This document shows, in pieces, positions 11,502-24,320 of a stretch of DNA of 64,000 bases. Location of the stretch: the NCBI GenBank assembly GCA_007922305.1, contig ML677341.1, forward strand, positions 71,176,421 through 71,240,420, given 5' to 3'. The translations under genes and the position numbers were made by a program. Source of the stretch: Dermatemys mawii. Taxonomy: Eukaryota > Chordata > Testudines > Dermatemydidae. Below the pieces are notes generated by a model. It worked only from the letters and a program-made list of their open reading frames with translations, did no database searches and was not told the DNA's origin. Numbering within the stretch: position 1 is the first letter of the stretch; each line of letters begins with the position of its first letter.

Positions 11502-14500
11502 ATGGACCTGTCTGCCAGGAGTGGGCTCTGGGCCTTTGCCTTCTTCTGCCATGTAGGAATCCTGGTCTCCTCAGGTAAGCACGATCTTAACCTGGATCCA
11601 AAGTTACACCCTTCTCTCTGATCTTTACCTTAGCCACATGGTGGGAGAAGGGGCCACTTCTACCCAAGAACCATGTGGAGAGAATCACAACAGCGCCACC
11701 AACGCATGGGGGAGGGAAAAAGAGGAGTCAAGTCACATAGAAATAGGGGTTGTTCATGAGACAGCTCTTGCACTGCTGTACAGTTTGAATGGCAGCACTG
11801 CATAAGAGCAGAAGTCTAGGGAAGAAAGGAAAAGAAGAAAATAAGTTGATCCACTATGAAGGGCAGTAGAAAAATGGAAGTGAATAATTATAGAGCACAA
11901 ACCCTTGGGATTAAGGAGGAGGCCGATAGTGAGATTTGTTGGGGTTGGATTGAAGTGATTACAGAGAGCTGGAGGATAGGAAATCAAGGCTACTTGCTCA
12001 GGGAATTTAGAGACGAGGGGAAAAAGGAGATGAGTAGTTAGTGAAGTAGAGGAAGGGTTTTGTAGGACTATTGAAAGCAAAGAAGAAAGTTGCTGTAGGA
12101 GAAAAAGAGGTTGTAAACGAGATCTTGGGGGTGGGAGGTGATTTTTTAAAATGTATTTTTACCAGAATGGGAGTGGAAGGGGTAATTTTCCATATATATA
12201 TATATATATATATAATATGTGTGTATGTATGTATATTTAGATGTAACAAACAAGCAAACAAAACCCGCAAAAACATAAAACAACATACGATGTTAGGACC
12301 AAGTAGTGGTGTAAGATATCAAAAACTAAAGCTGATCAAACTGTTTGTCCCTAATGTAGGCCCCTTTCTGATCAGATCCATGCATCAGTCCTGTTCTGTA
12401 GTAAGGTTAAAGCAAATAACGTATATGCAAACAAACTTTTGATCATTTGTTGTGTGATTGGTCACTTAACTCAGGTGCTATTGTTATGCCTACTGATGTT
12501 GTAAATGAACTCTTTACATGGGAGAATAATAAATGACTGGTAAATAACCAGTGGCACACCTCTCCTGTGAATTTTCCTATGAATGCTCACTTATGATAAA
12601 ATTCATGACACTTTCAGGCTTCACAAATGACTGGCACTTGTTTGAATACTCATGATTGACTGAATTTTACCCCATGAGTAGGAGTGGCTCAAACTCTGTG
12701 CTTTTATTCCTGAAAATCAGTAGTGAATGACTTTTTGTAATATTTGTCCATCTTTATCAAGAACCTTAATTCTTTACCAGTCACCCATTCACCTCACACC
12801 TAGACATAGATCATAAACACACCTGGCTCAGGAATCACCTGGCTTTTAGTATTGTTGGAATTGGGCTATGGAGCCTTCTACTCCTAGTTCATTAGTTCCA
12901 AACTGGGATGAGGAAGTGGGAGTGAATTTGGCAGAGAGATTCACCCAATAATTTTACTCCATGTATCTCCTAAATGGGACAGAGAGAACATTTCCCTGTT
13001 CACCTGTCATTGTGAGTCTCCTAAATCAAGACAGCTGCTGGAAAATGGAGTCTCTGGAAAAAGTTTGCAAATATAGGACTCGATCCTAGCTGCGGGGGAT
13101 TGTCCAGTGCTTTTGGCTCCCCATTTTAGGATTGGGGCATATTGGTTAGTGTAGCTGGGTGCAAGAGACATGATAGCGAGCAGGAAATCTGCTGGACAAT
13201 GGTAGTGGTAAGAAAGATGGTGAGAGTTGTGAGTGATGATGTGTGGGTGGTTGACAGTGCTGCTGAGTGCTGGTGGGTAGGGATGGTGGTAAGTAATTCT
13301 AGTATTTTCAGGTTATTATGCCATGTTCCTTCCCAGTGCTATCAGATTTAAAAGGAGTAGCTATCACTCCGCTTGCTGGATGCTCAGGTTGCCCAGTATG
13401 CTCCTCTGCATGATTTGCCCCTGTGTAATGGTGGTCATAGAGTCTCCTTTCTCACTCTGTTGGAGTTTTGTTTTTTGGTGATAAAGATGGTTTGGTAGTA
13501 ATAGCGAGGAGAACTCTGGTGATGGGAATACAGATGGTTATAATCCAGAATGTATTATGGGATTTGGCGATGTTGCAACTGACTAGGCAATAAGGTGCTG
13601 GTGTTTATTAATACCTTTCATGATATCCCTTTCAGAAAGCTTTACCCTGAAAGGATCGGATTCTCCAGTGATTGCCACAGTTGGCACAGATGTCATCCTT
13701 CCGTGCCAGCTTTCACCTAGGACCAATGCCGAACAGATGGAAGTGAGATGGCATAGCAGTGAGATTCCTGGCCTGACTCATCATTATGTGAATGGTCACG
13801 ATGCCCTGCAGAAGCAGAACCCACACTACCGGGGAAGGACAGAACTGTTCAAGGAAGAGCTTCGCAATGGCAATGTCTCTCTACTGTTAAAGAAGGTTCA
13901 GGTGGCAGATGGAGGCAGCTATGTCTGCTTCATTGGCAACAAATTAAATTATTTGGAAGGCCTTGTGGAGTTAAAGGTTGGAGGTAAAGTAGGATCTTGT
14001 CAGTGAATTGCTCTTCTGTTTTAGTAAGTGACATGTAGCTCCCACAAACACACACACACATTTTCCTCTGGCATTCTTTTGTTTCATATTTCAAATCTCT
14101 GCCAGGTACCTAAGCTGTTGTTATCCACCTCTAGTCAGCAAGATGCCATGGTAGCCGGCAGCAGTTACTGAGATGCCTTGGTCATTGGCTGTGGCTATAG
14201 AGGGCCATGATGTTCCTCTGCTGGCTACGCATTATCCTAGAGCAGGGGTGGGCAAACTATGGCCCGTGGGCCATATGTGGCTCGCCGGCCATTTTCATCT
14301 GGCCTGTGAGCTCGGGCCAGTGTGCTGCGGGTCCCCATGCTCCTGGGCTGGGCCCACCCTGTGGTCCCTGGCCAGGGGCTGGGTTGAGTGCGGGGAGCCG
14401 CTGGGCCCCGCGCTTCCTGACCAGGTGCCAAGCCGAGCCCGGCGTGCCGTGGATCCCTGTGCTCCCTGGCTGGGTCTGGGTTGAGGAGTGCCCGGCTGAC

Positions 14501-17500
14501 TAAAGTAAGCAAGGGGTGGGGGGTAGGTGATGGGGTCCTGGGTGGTGGTGGTTATGGTGGGGGATCTCGGGAGGGGGCAGTCAGCGAACAAAGCAGGGGG
14601 GCTTATATAGGGGGTGGGGTCCCGGGGGTGGTGGTTAGGGTGGGGGGATCTTGGAAGGGGGTAGTCAGGGAACAAAGCAGGGGAGCTTAGATGGGAGGAT
14701 GAGGTCCTGGGGAGTGGTGGTTAGGGTGGGGGGATCTTGGGAGTGGGCAGTCAGGGAACAAAGAACAGGGGGACTTAGGGGGTTGGATTCTGGGGCGGCA
14801 GTTAGAGTTGGGGGGTCTCCGGAGGGGGTGATCAGGGGACAAGGTGGTGTGGGGGAGGTTGGATAGGCCAGGAGTTCTGAGGGGGGCAGTCAGGGGGTGG
14901 GAAGTGGGTGAAAGTTGGATAAGGGGCACGGTAGGCTGTTTCAGGAGGCACAGCCTTCCCTACCCGGCCCGCCACACAATTTTTAATCCCATTGTGGCCC
15001 TCGGGCCATAAAGTTTGCCCACCCCTGTCCTAGAGCATCAATGTACATGCTAGTGATACCAACGTGGTGAATCCTTTCCCTCCTAATGGGAACAAAGTAG
15101 TAGTGTTTTCATGTTGAGTAAGCTAATATTACTTGGTTTACTTTGACACAGCTGTTGGCACAGGCCCCACTATCTCTGTGCACCATTCCCAGGACCAGGC
15201 AGTAACACTCACTTGCAGTTCAGAAGGGTGGAGTCCGGAACCAACAATACTGTGGGCCGACAGGCATGGTCAAAGACAGAAATCAACTATGTCATCTGTA
15301 AAAGATGTTCAAGGTCTACACAATATTCAGAGTCACGTGACTGTGAAAGATAACAAGAGCCAGGTCCTGGTGTGTCAGCTCCAAAGCAACTTCTGGGACC
15401 AGACAAGACAGTCGGAGCTGCAACTTTCCAGTAAGACTATCCTATTTCAAAGAGTTTGTCTGGGCAGTAGAAGACAGGGTAATGGTTTGCTGGATGGAAC
15501 TGGTTAGGGCAGGACAGAGCCACAGAAAGCAAGAGCTTTACAGTGTGCCGCCTTGGAATTTCTAGTCTCTCTGAACGTCCCCTCTTTATTTTGTGTATGG
15601 CATTTAAAATACATAGTGTCTTATGTTGTAGCTGGGGCTTATGGTGGATGAGGGATTCTAGATGAGATGCTTGTAGTTTGGGGGATCTCAGTAGGTTTCA
15701 TGGAGGATGGGGAACTTTAGAGCTGCATATGGAGTGTCCTAGATTTGGACACATAGCATGAAGAATGACAGTGAGACACCCTGAGACTCCTTCCAGTTCT
15801 AAAGTTACTTTGTTCCTGAACTAACAACCCCCTTCTCTTTCATTTCAGGTGATTTATTCCCATATGATAAACACCCATATGTAGTCACCATAGTAATATT
15901 ATGTCTATCGCTCGTTATATTGGGTGTGGTTACAGGTTTTCTATTCAAAACAGAAAGAGAATCCAAAGGTATGTTCCTGGTCCTTTCCCAGTATAGAATA
16001 TTCTCCATAGACAAATGCATCCCGAGGTACCGATTAAAAGCAAGAATTACATATGGAATGTGTGATGGGAGAAAAACATCAATAAGAAACAGATGTTACT
16101 GTTTTTAGCTCCTGTGAACAATTAGTTCTGCCTCTTGGCCCTGAGCATTTCCTCAGTTACATTTAGATTTCCTGGGCTCACCAAAAAATGTTTATTTTTG
16201 CTAGCATTTGTCATATTTTGCTGAAATAGATCTCTGTGGGAAGGAGACCCTTTGATCCTGGGAATATAGCATCAACTCAGGATGAGGGCATTGCGTGGGT
16301 TGGATGAGGATGGGCACACTGATGTAGGTATAATACCAGCTGATGCTCACACATTCATCTCTTCTCTTTTCTTCCCTCAGGAAAGCTTCAAACTGCAAAA
16401 GGTATGTAATTTTTTTTTCTAGAATGGACTCTTTGGTCTCTCTCTGCATCTTCCTCTCTTTTCATTACTGTCTCTCTCTCCCAGTCTCTGCTCTTCTGTT
16501 GTGTTCATCTGTGTTTCTCTCTCAGGAGCCCGAGGATCCGTTCAGAAGGATAATTGTATATCTCTTCACTGATGGTTTGTAGAGTGAGACAGTTGGTGAT
16601 TCTCCTTTTCAGTGTATAATAACAGTTATAACTTGTAACATGTTCAGGTTCACTAATGTTTTACACATGCCCTGCTGGCATGTGCCCCAACCACACAGGG
16701 AGCACATGGAAGTCTTGGTATTGCTACCTGTGGCTGGATTTCCATGATCCTGTCTTTCTGATGTTATATTTTGGGGCTGCTTTAGTGACTCCATAGTGAA
16801 GGTTCTAAGACAGTTGTCATTATAAGCCAATATTTGACCTTTGTCTATAACTTCCTTAAAACTAACAAAACCCAAACGTACGTTTTTCCTGAAATTTGGC
16901 ATGTGTGATCTTGTAGCATGAAGATGTGTGTTTATTTATATTTTTGAAAGTTTGAGGTTAATCTGAGAAGGCAGTTTGGGGAATCTGAGACTGATCTGAG
17001 TGATGACAGCTGTTCTTCTTTTTGAAAATTTAGCTTTTTGTATCTCACTGTGATCTAGAAACTGTACATTTCTTTTCTGCACTAGTGCTTAGTGAACTCT
17101 ATCAGACTTAGGAAGTCCACTAAGAGGGGTGTGCGTAGGCAAGGAGAGGATATGTACTTCTTCCCATGCTGTCTTGATTTCTCTGTTCTTCATGCTCCCA
17201 GATACTCCTCCCATTTTTGAGCAACTCATATGGAGGCCTTCTTCTGGCATATGTCAAAGTGCTCAGTAACAGAGAGCAAAGTGCAGGCTGGATAAAGGGG
17301 AAGGGTGGAAGGACTTTGAGGGCAGGGGGAATGGCAGCATGCCAAAAAGGGCATTTTTTCCAACCTTCTCCCTGAGTTCCCTACAGGAAACATGGGCACT
17401 AAAGAGCTCCTTCATTGGCTGTTCCACAGTTTGTGCTCCAGAGCTTCCTATGAGCTTGACACATCTGAACATTCTATTCTGGAGAACTTATTTAAAATAT

Positions 17501-20083
17501 CAAATTAAAGCAATCTTTGGCTCTGTGCACAAGATCTCAACTAACTGAATTCAGTAAACTATGTTTTATTTCTCTGCCTCGCTAGATAATACACAGATAT
17601 GGATATTTCTATATCTATATTAAACTCTAAACACCTATGGACGATATTTTTAAGTGGGTATTTAAAGTTAAGTTTCTAAGCCCATATTTAAATACCAAAA
17701 TAAGAGGCCCAATTTTTCAAAAGTACTGACCACCCAGCAGTTCCCATTGACTTCACTGAAGCTGCTGGGTAGACAGCATTTTAGAAAGGTAGGTTATTTA
17801 TTTAGGTATTTCAGTATAAGTATAAGTGGGTTCTAAGTGTAAGAATGAACTTTTGGAGTTGGCCTTTTTGTTTTTTAAGGTATCACAACCAATGAACTCC
17901 TTGTCTGGTTCATTTCAAATCTGACAGAAGAATTCTATTTCAGTGACATACCTAACTTACCAGTTTTGAGACTGATAGTTCTTTTTCTGTGGATTGTTTG
18001 AGGAGTGTCACAGTCAAGTTTATAATGCAAACTCTGTTAACTTTGGGATTCTTTCCTAAATTCTCTTGTTTCACATTTCAGAGCTATGGAAGGCCCGAAA
18101 CTCAGCTGGTAAGTAACCAAAAACCAGTTGTTTTATTTATTCTTTGGTTATTTTATTTATTTTTCGAGGGGTGAAATTACCTCCTTTTTAGTCCAGCACC
18201 ACATTCTGAAGGTCTGTCCACTGCTCAGTGTACATGAAGAACTTACCTCAGTAATGGAGGTGGACAAGCTAAATCCAGTGTCCTGCCTTCTTGCTGGAGA
18301 GGAATGATTATTCGAAGAATGGGTGGAAGGGAACTATAAAAAGGAGAGGAGCATGTGAGCCTTCCTGAAAGCTGTAGCTCGCAATCCCAGGCTCTGTCAC
18401 CACTGTGTCAAATTCCTTTTTCTTATTATTGGGTTTACTAAGGACCTGAGTAGACCTCATTGCAAAGGATAAATCAACATGAAAGTTAGTTTTGTGAAAT
18501 CTTTGGAGTTACTCTAATTTCTATTGGTATCACTGAGAGCAGAGTTTGTTTCTAAATATGTGTGAAATCAGACACTACCTCCCAGAGTAACCTAAAGGGA
18601 GATTCTGCCAATCAAAGTATGATTTTTCCCTGAGAATTGTCTTTGTAAAAATAGTCCAGTGGGATTTCATAGTTATTGTCTGTCAATGATTTCCACAGGA
18701 AATTTGCTTATTTTACAAATAAAAAGATACCTTTTCTAGCCACCCATTATAAAACACGATCTGGGCTCTGAAAGTACAGCTAGGTGTGGACTGAAACCTG
18801 AGTGTCTCCAAATTTAAGCCGTCACTGACACCTGTGCAACCCTCATTCAGTGGGTTTGGCCAGGTGTAACTGAGATTTAATGAAGACTTCTGTTAATAAA
18901 CTACAAGAAGGAATGGAATCCAGCTAACTTTATTATCTGTGTGGCACTCACAGATAAAACCCAGCAAATCTGCAGATATCTGCTTTATATCTGCCAACCA
19001 TGTGTGCGGATCACGGATTAGATGCAGATACAAATTTTATATCCTCACAGGGCTCTACTCACAGGAGCAAGAAGCAGTGTCTTAGTCAGTAAAGTAAGCA
19101 GATATAATTTTGGATACACTCAGGGCACAGTTCTGATGAGTAAGAAGAAACAATGTTTACTTAAAATATGTTTCTACTCTGAAAATTATTTAAGGCGGTA
19201 GAGGGACGTCAGAGAATCAAGAAGACAGGTAGTGAATGTAGGGGATGCTTCTGTGAATTGGGTATTGTAGGAAGTGAAAGTTCACCCACGCTTGTTTTTT
19301 CCCTCCCATATGTTTCTGTTTAACTGTACAGTGCAAATCAGATTGGATTGTAAAACAGCCCATCCCAACCTTCATATTTCATCGGATCGCCTACATGTAA
19401 ACCATACTGACCAGAAGCAAAAGGTGGCAGATACTCCGGAGAGATTTGATGCATGGCCCTGCGTGCTGGGATCTGAGACCCTCAGAGCTGGGAAGGAATA
19501 TTATTGGGAAGTATATGTGGGAAATAAGACAGACTGGGATCTTGGGGTAACAAATGGGAAGGCTAATAGGAAAGGCTGGCAGGATGTGAAGCCAGAGAAT
19601 GGGTACTGGGGGATACGGTTTTCTAACAATACTGATTATATAGCCTTTGTGGATCCTCCAGTTAAACTAAGACTTCGCAAACGACCTAAAGTAGTTGGGG
19701 TTCACTTGGATGGTAAGGATCAGAGGTTAAATATCTATGATGCTTCAGAAATGTCTCACATCTACACTTTTAGGCTGAAATCCTCTCTGGATGTGTACCC
19801 CTATTTCTGTCCTGGTCTGAACAAAAATGGGAAAAACAAAGACCCTCTCAAACTTTGCTTTCTGTCTCATGGCTACTGTGACTTGATGTCTTCAACTTCC
19901 ATTCCTTCATCTCCCACCTCCACAGTGGAGCTCTTGGAAGGCACTAATGGAAAGGATGTGGCTGCAGAACACTCCAGCCTCGACAACAGTGATGATGCCA
20001 CCCTTTCATTTCTACACCAGACTCCTGGAATACAGAAGCAGGAGCCATTCCCTCTATATGGCAATATACAAGACTATGTGTAG
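11502..20083 (+). CDS. Butyrophilin-like protein (IgV-IgC-TM-B30.2)
   Basis: A type I membrane protein of the butyrophilin/MOG family. These act at the cell surface, several as regulators of T cells; the function of this member is unknown. Exons, all joined in phase 1: 11502-11574 (signal peptide, MDLSARSG then hydrophobic LWAFAFF), 13636-13983 (IgV; Cys in VILPCQL and YVCFIG, Trp in EVRWHS), 15152-15430 (IgC-like; VTLTCSSEGW and VLVCQLQ), 15849-15968 (transmembrane VVTIVILCLSLVILGVV), 16381-16401 (7-residue heptad exon GKLQTAK, a butyrophilin hallmark), 18082-18108 (ELWKARNSA) and 19332-20083 (PRY/SPRY: TAHPNLHIS, YYWEVYVG, WDLGVTNGK, GYWGIRF, then a Ser/Thr-rich tail). The stop is TAG 20081-20083. 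I found no frameshift or internal stop. A 5' UTR exon upstream of 11497 is expected. Extra heptad exons could have been missed, so the exon between TM and B30.2 is the least certain part. Confidence 0.88.
12192..12214. repeat. (TA)n microsatellite
   Basis: An uninterrupted TA run lies inside the first coding intron of the butyrophilin-like gene, followed by a short GT/GTAT-rich stretch. Confidence 0.85.
14243..15027. mobile_element. hAT-type element with internal minisatellite, exact 8-bp duplication
   Basis: The left end is CAGGGGTGGGCAAACTATGG and the reverse complement of the right end is CAGGGGTGGGCAAACTTTAT. The element is 785 bp and is flanked by perfect TCCTAGAG duplications (14235-14242 and 15028-15035). 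It sits in the intron between the IgV and IgC exons of the butyrophilin-like gene. No transposase ORF is present. Confidence 0.92.
14560..14900 (+). repeat. Minisatellite of about 85-bp units inside the hAT element
   Basis: Four degenerating units begin near 14562, 14647, 14733 and 14814. Each contains a GGATCTTGG/GGTCTCCGG-type start, a CAGTCAGGGAACAAAG-like core, and a GGTGGTTAGGGTGGGG-like end. The fourth unit is the most diverged. Confidence 0.75.
17690..17800. repeat. Old interspersed repeat with hairpin
   Basis: CCCAGCAGTTCCCATTGACT is followed at once by its near-complement TTCACTGAAGCTGCTGGGT, forming an imperfect hairpin. The surrounding TTTTTCAAAAGTACTGACCA is typical of a widespread old amniote repeat. 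It lies in an intron of the butyrophilin-like gene. Confidence 0.5.
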
Positions 20084-20578
20084 GTTCTTGGTTAGTTCTT
20101 AGTTGTTGTCGTTAGTTAGCTGTTGGACTGTGGGGTTTACCTTCTACTCCGACCACATTTCATTGGGGAAGCTTACATGCCCAAGTCCCACGGGTCTAAG
20201 CTAAGCCCTGAAAATCCCGCAACAAGCCCATCCCAATGGGCGATGCCCACGACTTTTGTTTAAAGTGTCTGGGGGAGGCGCACGAAGCAGACAAGTGCAG
20301 GATTTGTAAAGGGTTTGCCCCGGAACAAGTTTTTTGCCTCAAGCAGCTCCTTATGAAGGTGGCAGTGAGACCACAACCTCCAGCAGTGTGGCAAGACCCA
20401 ACACTGAGCTCATCAGTGCGCAGCAGCCCGGCGGCAGTGGTGGAAGCAGGACCGCGGAAGGACTCTTCCGAGACCTGTGGCCCCGCCGCTCTCCAGTGCT
20501 AAAGCCAGCAGGAGAAACCTGGAGGAGGAGCAGCACTGGAAGCAAGGGAAGAGCGGATCTCTGTTCCAGAGGCCCATC

Positions 20579-21980
20579 TGTGATGCTGTACTCTATATGT
20601 TTTATGGAAATATGCTTATGAGTGCAAATATGATGAACTTGAATATGCTTTATGCAAAAGGTCTCTTGTAAGGTATCATTACAAAGCTTATAATCTACGG
20701 AGTGTGTTCATCCCATTTGTATGTATTATTTCTGTATTTGGAGTCAGGAGAATAAGATACAGACTTGTATTACTGATATAAACATGTGAAGTGGAAGCCA
20801 TTAAAAGTGCTTCAGAATCAAAGAAGTGTGAATGGATTTGTTTATCTGCAAGCCGTCCTATGTACATGTCTTCCAGCTATTAGGTAATGAAGAAGGAGGT
20901 CTTATAGTGACATGTTATCATGTCACGTGAACTGGAATCCATCTTAAACCTGGTGCTTTTCCATTTATAAGGAGGGGCGGAGATCCAGAGAGACAAAAGC
21001 TTCCTGTCCTCTGCCAAAGCTATAAAAGTGGGTGGAACAGAACAAAGGGGGGGATGCCAATCATGAGAAGTCCCCTAGTTACCACCTGAGCTGGAACTAA
21101 CCAAGGGAAAGGATTGGGCCCAGACTAGAAAGGAGTCTGTCTGTGAAAAAAGCTTATGGGAACCTCTCTGAGGGGGAGATTTACCTGTATTCAATTTCTT
21201 AACATATTAGGCTTAGACTTGCATGTTTTTGTTTTGTTTGGTAACTTACTTTTTTCTGTCTCTCATTACTTGAAACCACTTAAATCCTTTTTATACTTAA
21301 TAAAATCACTTTCATTTATTAATTAACCCAGAGAAAGGGATTAATACCTGGGGAAGCAAACAGCTATGCATCTCTATCAGTGTTATAGAGGATGGACAAT
21401 TTATGCGTTTACTTGTATAAGCTTTATACAGAACGAAATTAATTTATTTGGGGTTTGGATCCTGCTGGATGTTTGTGTACTGGAAACAGGAGCATTTGCT
21501 GAGCTGTTTTCTGTTAAGCCTGCAGCTTTGGGGCATGGTTCAAACCAGAGGTTCTCAAACTTTGCATTTGAGCGACCCCTTTTAGAAAGCTCCGTCCGCT
21601 CATGACTCATTTATGTTTGCCAAAATGCCGCGGAGTTCAATCCCGCTTTTGGCAGCATTTCTTTGAAACTATTGCTTCGGCGGTTTTTCTGCGGAGACAC
21701 TGATGCGTATGGTGTGTCCGCTGAAAAGCTGCCAAAAGTGGAAGGATTCAATTCAGTAGCATTTCAGTGGTGTCAGGGGCTCGCGACCCCCCTGGAATTG
21801 GGCAGAGACCAGTTTGAGAACTGCTGGTTCAGAGCCAGGATCTGTATTACAGCAGGCTACTGTGTCTGGGTCAACAAGACGGGTTTGGAGCTCCAAGCCA
21901 TCAGAGAAAATGGGCTCAGAGGTAGTTTCAGCACATCAGATGGCAGTCCCAAGGAGGTCTCTGTGACCAAATCCATCACA
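20579..21980 (+). mobile_element. Solo LTR of an endogenous retrovirus-like element
   Basis: The segment begins TGTGATG and ends CATCACA, a perfect 7-bp terminal inverted pair with the usual TG...CA. It contains AATAAA (around 21299), has no coding region, and interrupts the DIRS-like gag sequence. Without the nested hAT element it is about 1.12 kb. The 5-bp flanks (CCATC and CCTCC) match at only three positions, so the target duplication is decayed or the ends are slightly off. Confidence 0.65.
21546..21826. mobile_element. hAT-type miniature element nested in the solo LTR
   Basis: The left end is CAGAGGTTCTCAAACTTTG and the reverse complement of the right end is CAGCAGTTCTCAAACTGGT. The element is 281 bp with no ORF. 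Flanks GTTCAAAC and GTTCAGAG are a decayed 8-bp duplication (first five bases identical). Confidence 0.8.
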
Positions 21981-22015
21981 CCTCCCCTCTGGAGTCTGCC
22001 AATGGGGCACGTCAC

Positions 22016-22143
22016 TAGGGTGATCAGACAGCAAATGTGAAAAATTGGGACGGAGGTGGAGGGTAATAGGAGTCTATATAAGAAAAGAAAAAGACCCAAA
22101 AATCAGGATTGTCCCTATAAAATCAGGACATCTGGTCACCTTA
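22016..22143. mobile_element. 128-bp miniature element (TAGGGTGACCAGA family)
   Basis: The left end TAGGGTGATCAGACAGCAAA and the reverse complement of the right end TAAGGTGACCAGATGTCCTG are inverted repeats. The interior contains AAATTGGGACGG and AATCAGGATTGTCCC. Flanks CACGTCAC and CACATCGT are a possible decayed 8-bp duplication. A larger member of the same family lies at 44049-44612, where the 8-bp duplication is exact. Confidence 0.75.
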
Positions 22144-24320
22144 CACATCGTAGAGAGGAGCACCCAGTGCCCAAGTCTTTGGAGACAGCACCGTTGACTT
22201 TGGCCCCCCAGGGGAGACTGTCGAGTCCGGAGCCATTGGACTCCCCAGCCCAGGTCATCAAGAAGGTGGAATTGCCATCCACTCTGGACACCTTTTGAGG
22301 CCATGAGGGACCTCATCGCCATAACGGCGCCGAAGTCATCCACCCTTTGCACCAAGCCTCCGTTACTGCATCATGTGGCACTGTCTTGAGGGAAACCAGT
22401 GGTGCTCCTTCCATTGACTGATAGCGTCCTGACAGTAGTCACAACTGCAACACCAGTTGTACTTGCAGCACTGCTCCAGGTCGTGCCAGCACTCCTGCTC
22501 GCAATGTCAGTCCTCATGTCTGTCCCCATCATGTAGCAGGCCCTGCTCTCAACACCGGTTATCCTGATACTGGTCAGTGACCCCCTGCAGATCCAGACTG
22601 TGGCACCACTCCCTAGCCTCATGACACTGCTCACTGGGACATCTCTGCTTGGCACTGCCATAGCCATCGTGATCTTGGTCCCTGTCATTGGACTCTGAAA
22701 CGAGGTCTAGATACTCGGAACAGGGCTGACACTGGTTGGGCTGGGGAAGCCCTGAGGTGGGAGTTGGGCCATGGCTGGCACAGTGGCAGGGACCAGCGCA
22801 GTGCCCATGATGGACCCCATGGGCTTACCACTGGGCACCCTCTGCCTGATCTAAAGGTTCCTGGTTGGTGACCTCTGAACTGTGTGTGTGGGAGGCTTCA
22901 CACAGTCACCCCATCCCTAGGAGTGCTCAGGAGGTACAGTTTCCTCAGAACCAACCCCACTTCCTGAGCTTGATCCAGGTTTTCCTGGCTCAAAGAGTGA
23001 GACAGGACAGGAGGTCCCTGGAGAGCAAGAGGTCCCTGCCTGTTCCCCCCATTAGCCTCTTCAGATGAGGCAGTTGCCGGCACCACTGTCTCGGGACTGC
23101 TCCCCCATTGACAGCCGTACCTACCATTGACTTCCTTTGCAGGGTAGAGCGAAAGATGTGCCTGCAGACCAAGAAGGTGCTGGAGTTGGAGGAACTGATA
23201 GCCAACATCCTGGGCCTGAAAGGCCCATTGATGGTGGCTCTACCTCTCATCAAGACCAATAAAAGCCAATGCTAAGACCAGTTAGCAGACCCCGGCCTCC
23301 ATCCCTCCCACGGTGAAGGGTATGGAGAGGAAGCATTTCATCCCCTTTAAAGGGTATGAATACCTCTTTATGCACCCGCAGTCTTACTCGGTGGTGGTTG
23401 CAGTGAATGAGAAGAAAAGGCAGGGTCAACAAGCCACAGCGCCTAAGTCCAAGGATGCCAAGCGCCTGGACTTACTTGGGTGCAAAGTATACTCTGGGAG
23501 GGAGAGGAGAAGGTTGCAACTCAGGATTGCCAACCAGCAGGTAATTCTGAGTAGATACAGCTTCAACTCCTGGAACTCCATGCTCAAATTTAAGGAGCTG
23601 GTGCCAACTGGAGCTGTTGCGGAGGAGGGCAAGGCAGTGGCACGGATCTCTTTACAGGCCTCACTGGACACTGCAAACTCTGTGGTGCACCCCTTGTCCT
23701 CTGGAATCGCCATGAGGCGTAGCTCATGGTTGCAGCCTCAGAACTCCTGCCTGAGGTTCAATGGATGATGCAGGACCTGCCTTTTGATGGGGCAGATCTA
23801 TTTGCAGTGCAAACTGATTCTGGGCTCTATAGTCTAAAGGACTCAAGGGCTACCATGAAATCCTTGGGTATGTGCATCCTGGCAAGCCAACACAAACATT
23901 TCAAGCCTCAGCAGCAAAAGCAGTGATCCTATCCTCCTTGACCGAGGCAGGATTTTTATAGGAGAAGGAGCCTGAATGACAGAAGAAAGCCTCCAACCCC
24001 CTGTCCAGACAGGGTCAGGGCCCAACTAAACCATCGTCAGGTTCCAAGAAGGCCTTTTGAAGGGGTGCCCAAGGATGGTACCACCAGCCTCACTTCCACC
24101 TCCTTCCACATCCTTTTTTAATCGTTTGTTCCACTTTGACCCCGCTTGGTCCTAAATAACTTTGGACTGTTGGGTCCTCCAAACGGTGGAGGTGGGATAT
24201 TCTCTACAGTTCTGGTCCTGCTGTCCTTCCCACCACGTCTTCAGGGACCCGTCTCATGAGCAACTCCTTAGCCAGGAGGTGTAGCCACTCCTTGCCATGG
24301 GAGTGGTGGAGGAGGTTCTT

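Larger units (their letters stand above)
20100..24320 (+). mobile_element. DIRS-like retroelement relic (gag-like and start of RT region)
   Basis: The first ORF (from 20236) has the zinc-knuckle-like pattern DFCLKCLGEAHEADKCRIC seen in DIRS-type gag-like proteins. After the nested insertions, gag-like sequence resumes near 22145 (VELPSTLDTFE) and continues in broken frames: FIPFKGYEYLF (about 23338), DAKRLDLLG, GKAVARISLQASLD, AMRRSSWLQPQ, then DLPFDGADLF and LKDSRATMKSLGM (about 23775-23870). From about 24160 the start of an RT/RNase H region is visible (QFWSCC, then HEQLL and AMGVVEEV). Several frameshifts and stops make it dead. It is truncated near 24320. Family assignment (DIRS rather than another LTR-like group) is by recognition only. 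Confidence 0.65.

Noticed and set aside
16525..16551. Possible extra heptad exon of the butyrophilin-like gene (GARGSVQK)
   Set aside because: It has a good acceptor (CTCTCAG) and phase, but no GT donor follows (AAGGATAAT), so it was not included. A loss of the donor is possible.
19196..19229. Small exon between 18108 and the B30.2 exon
   Set aside because: The segment bordered by AAG and GTAGTG is 34 bases long and would break the phase-1 pattern.
20236..20502. A host zinc-knuckle gene
   Set aside because: The motif belongs to a DIRS-like gag that continues, interrupted and frameshifted, to about 24 kb.
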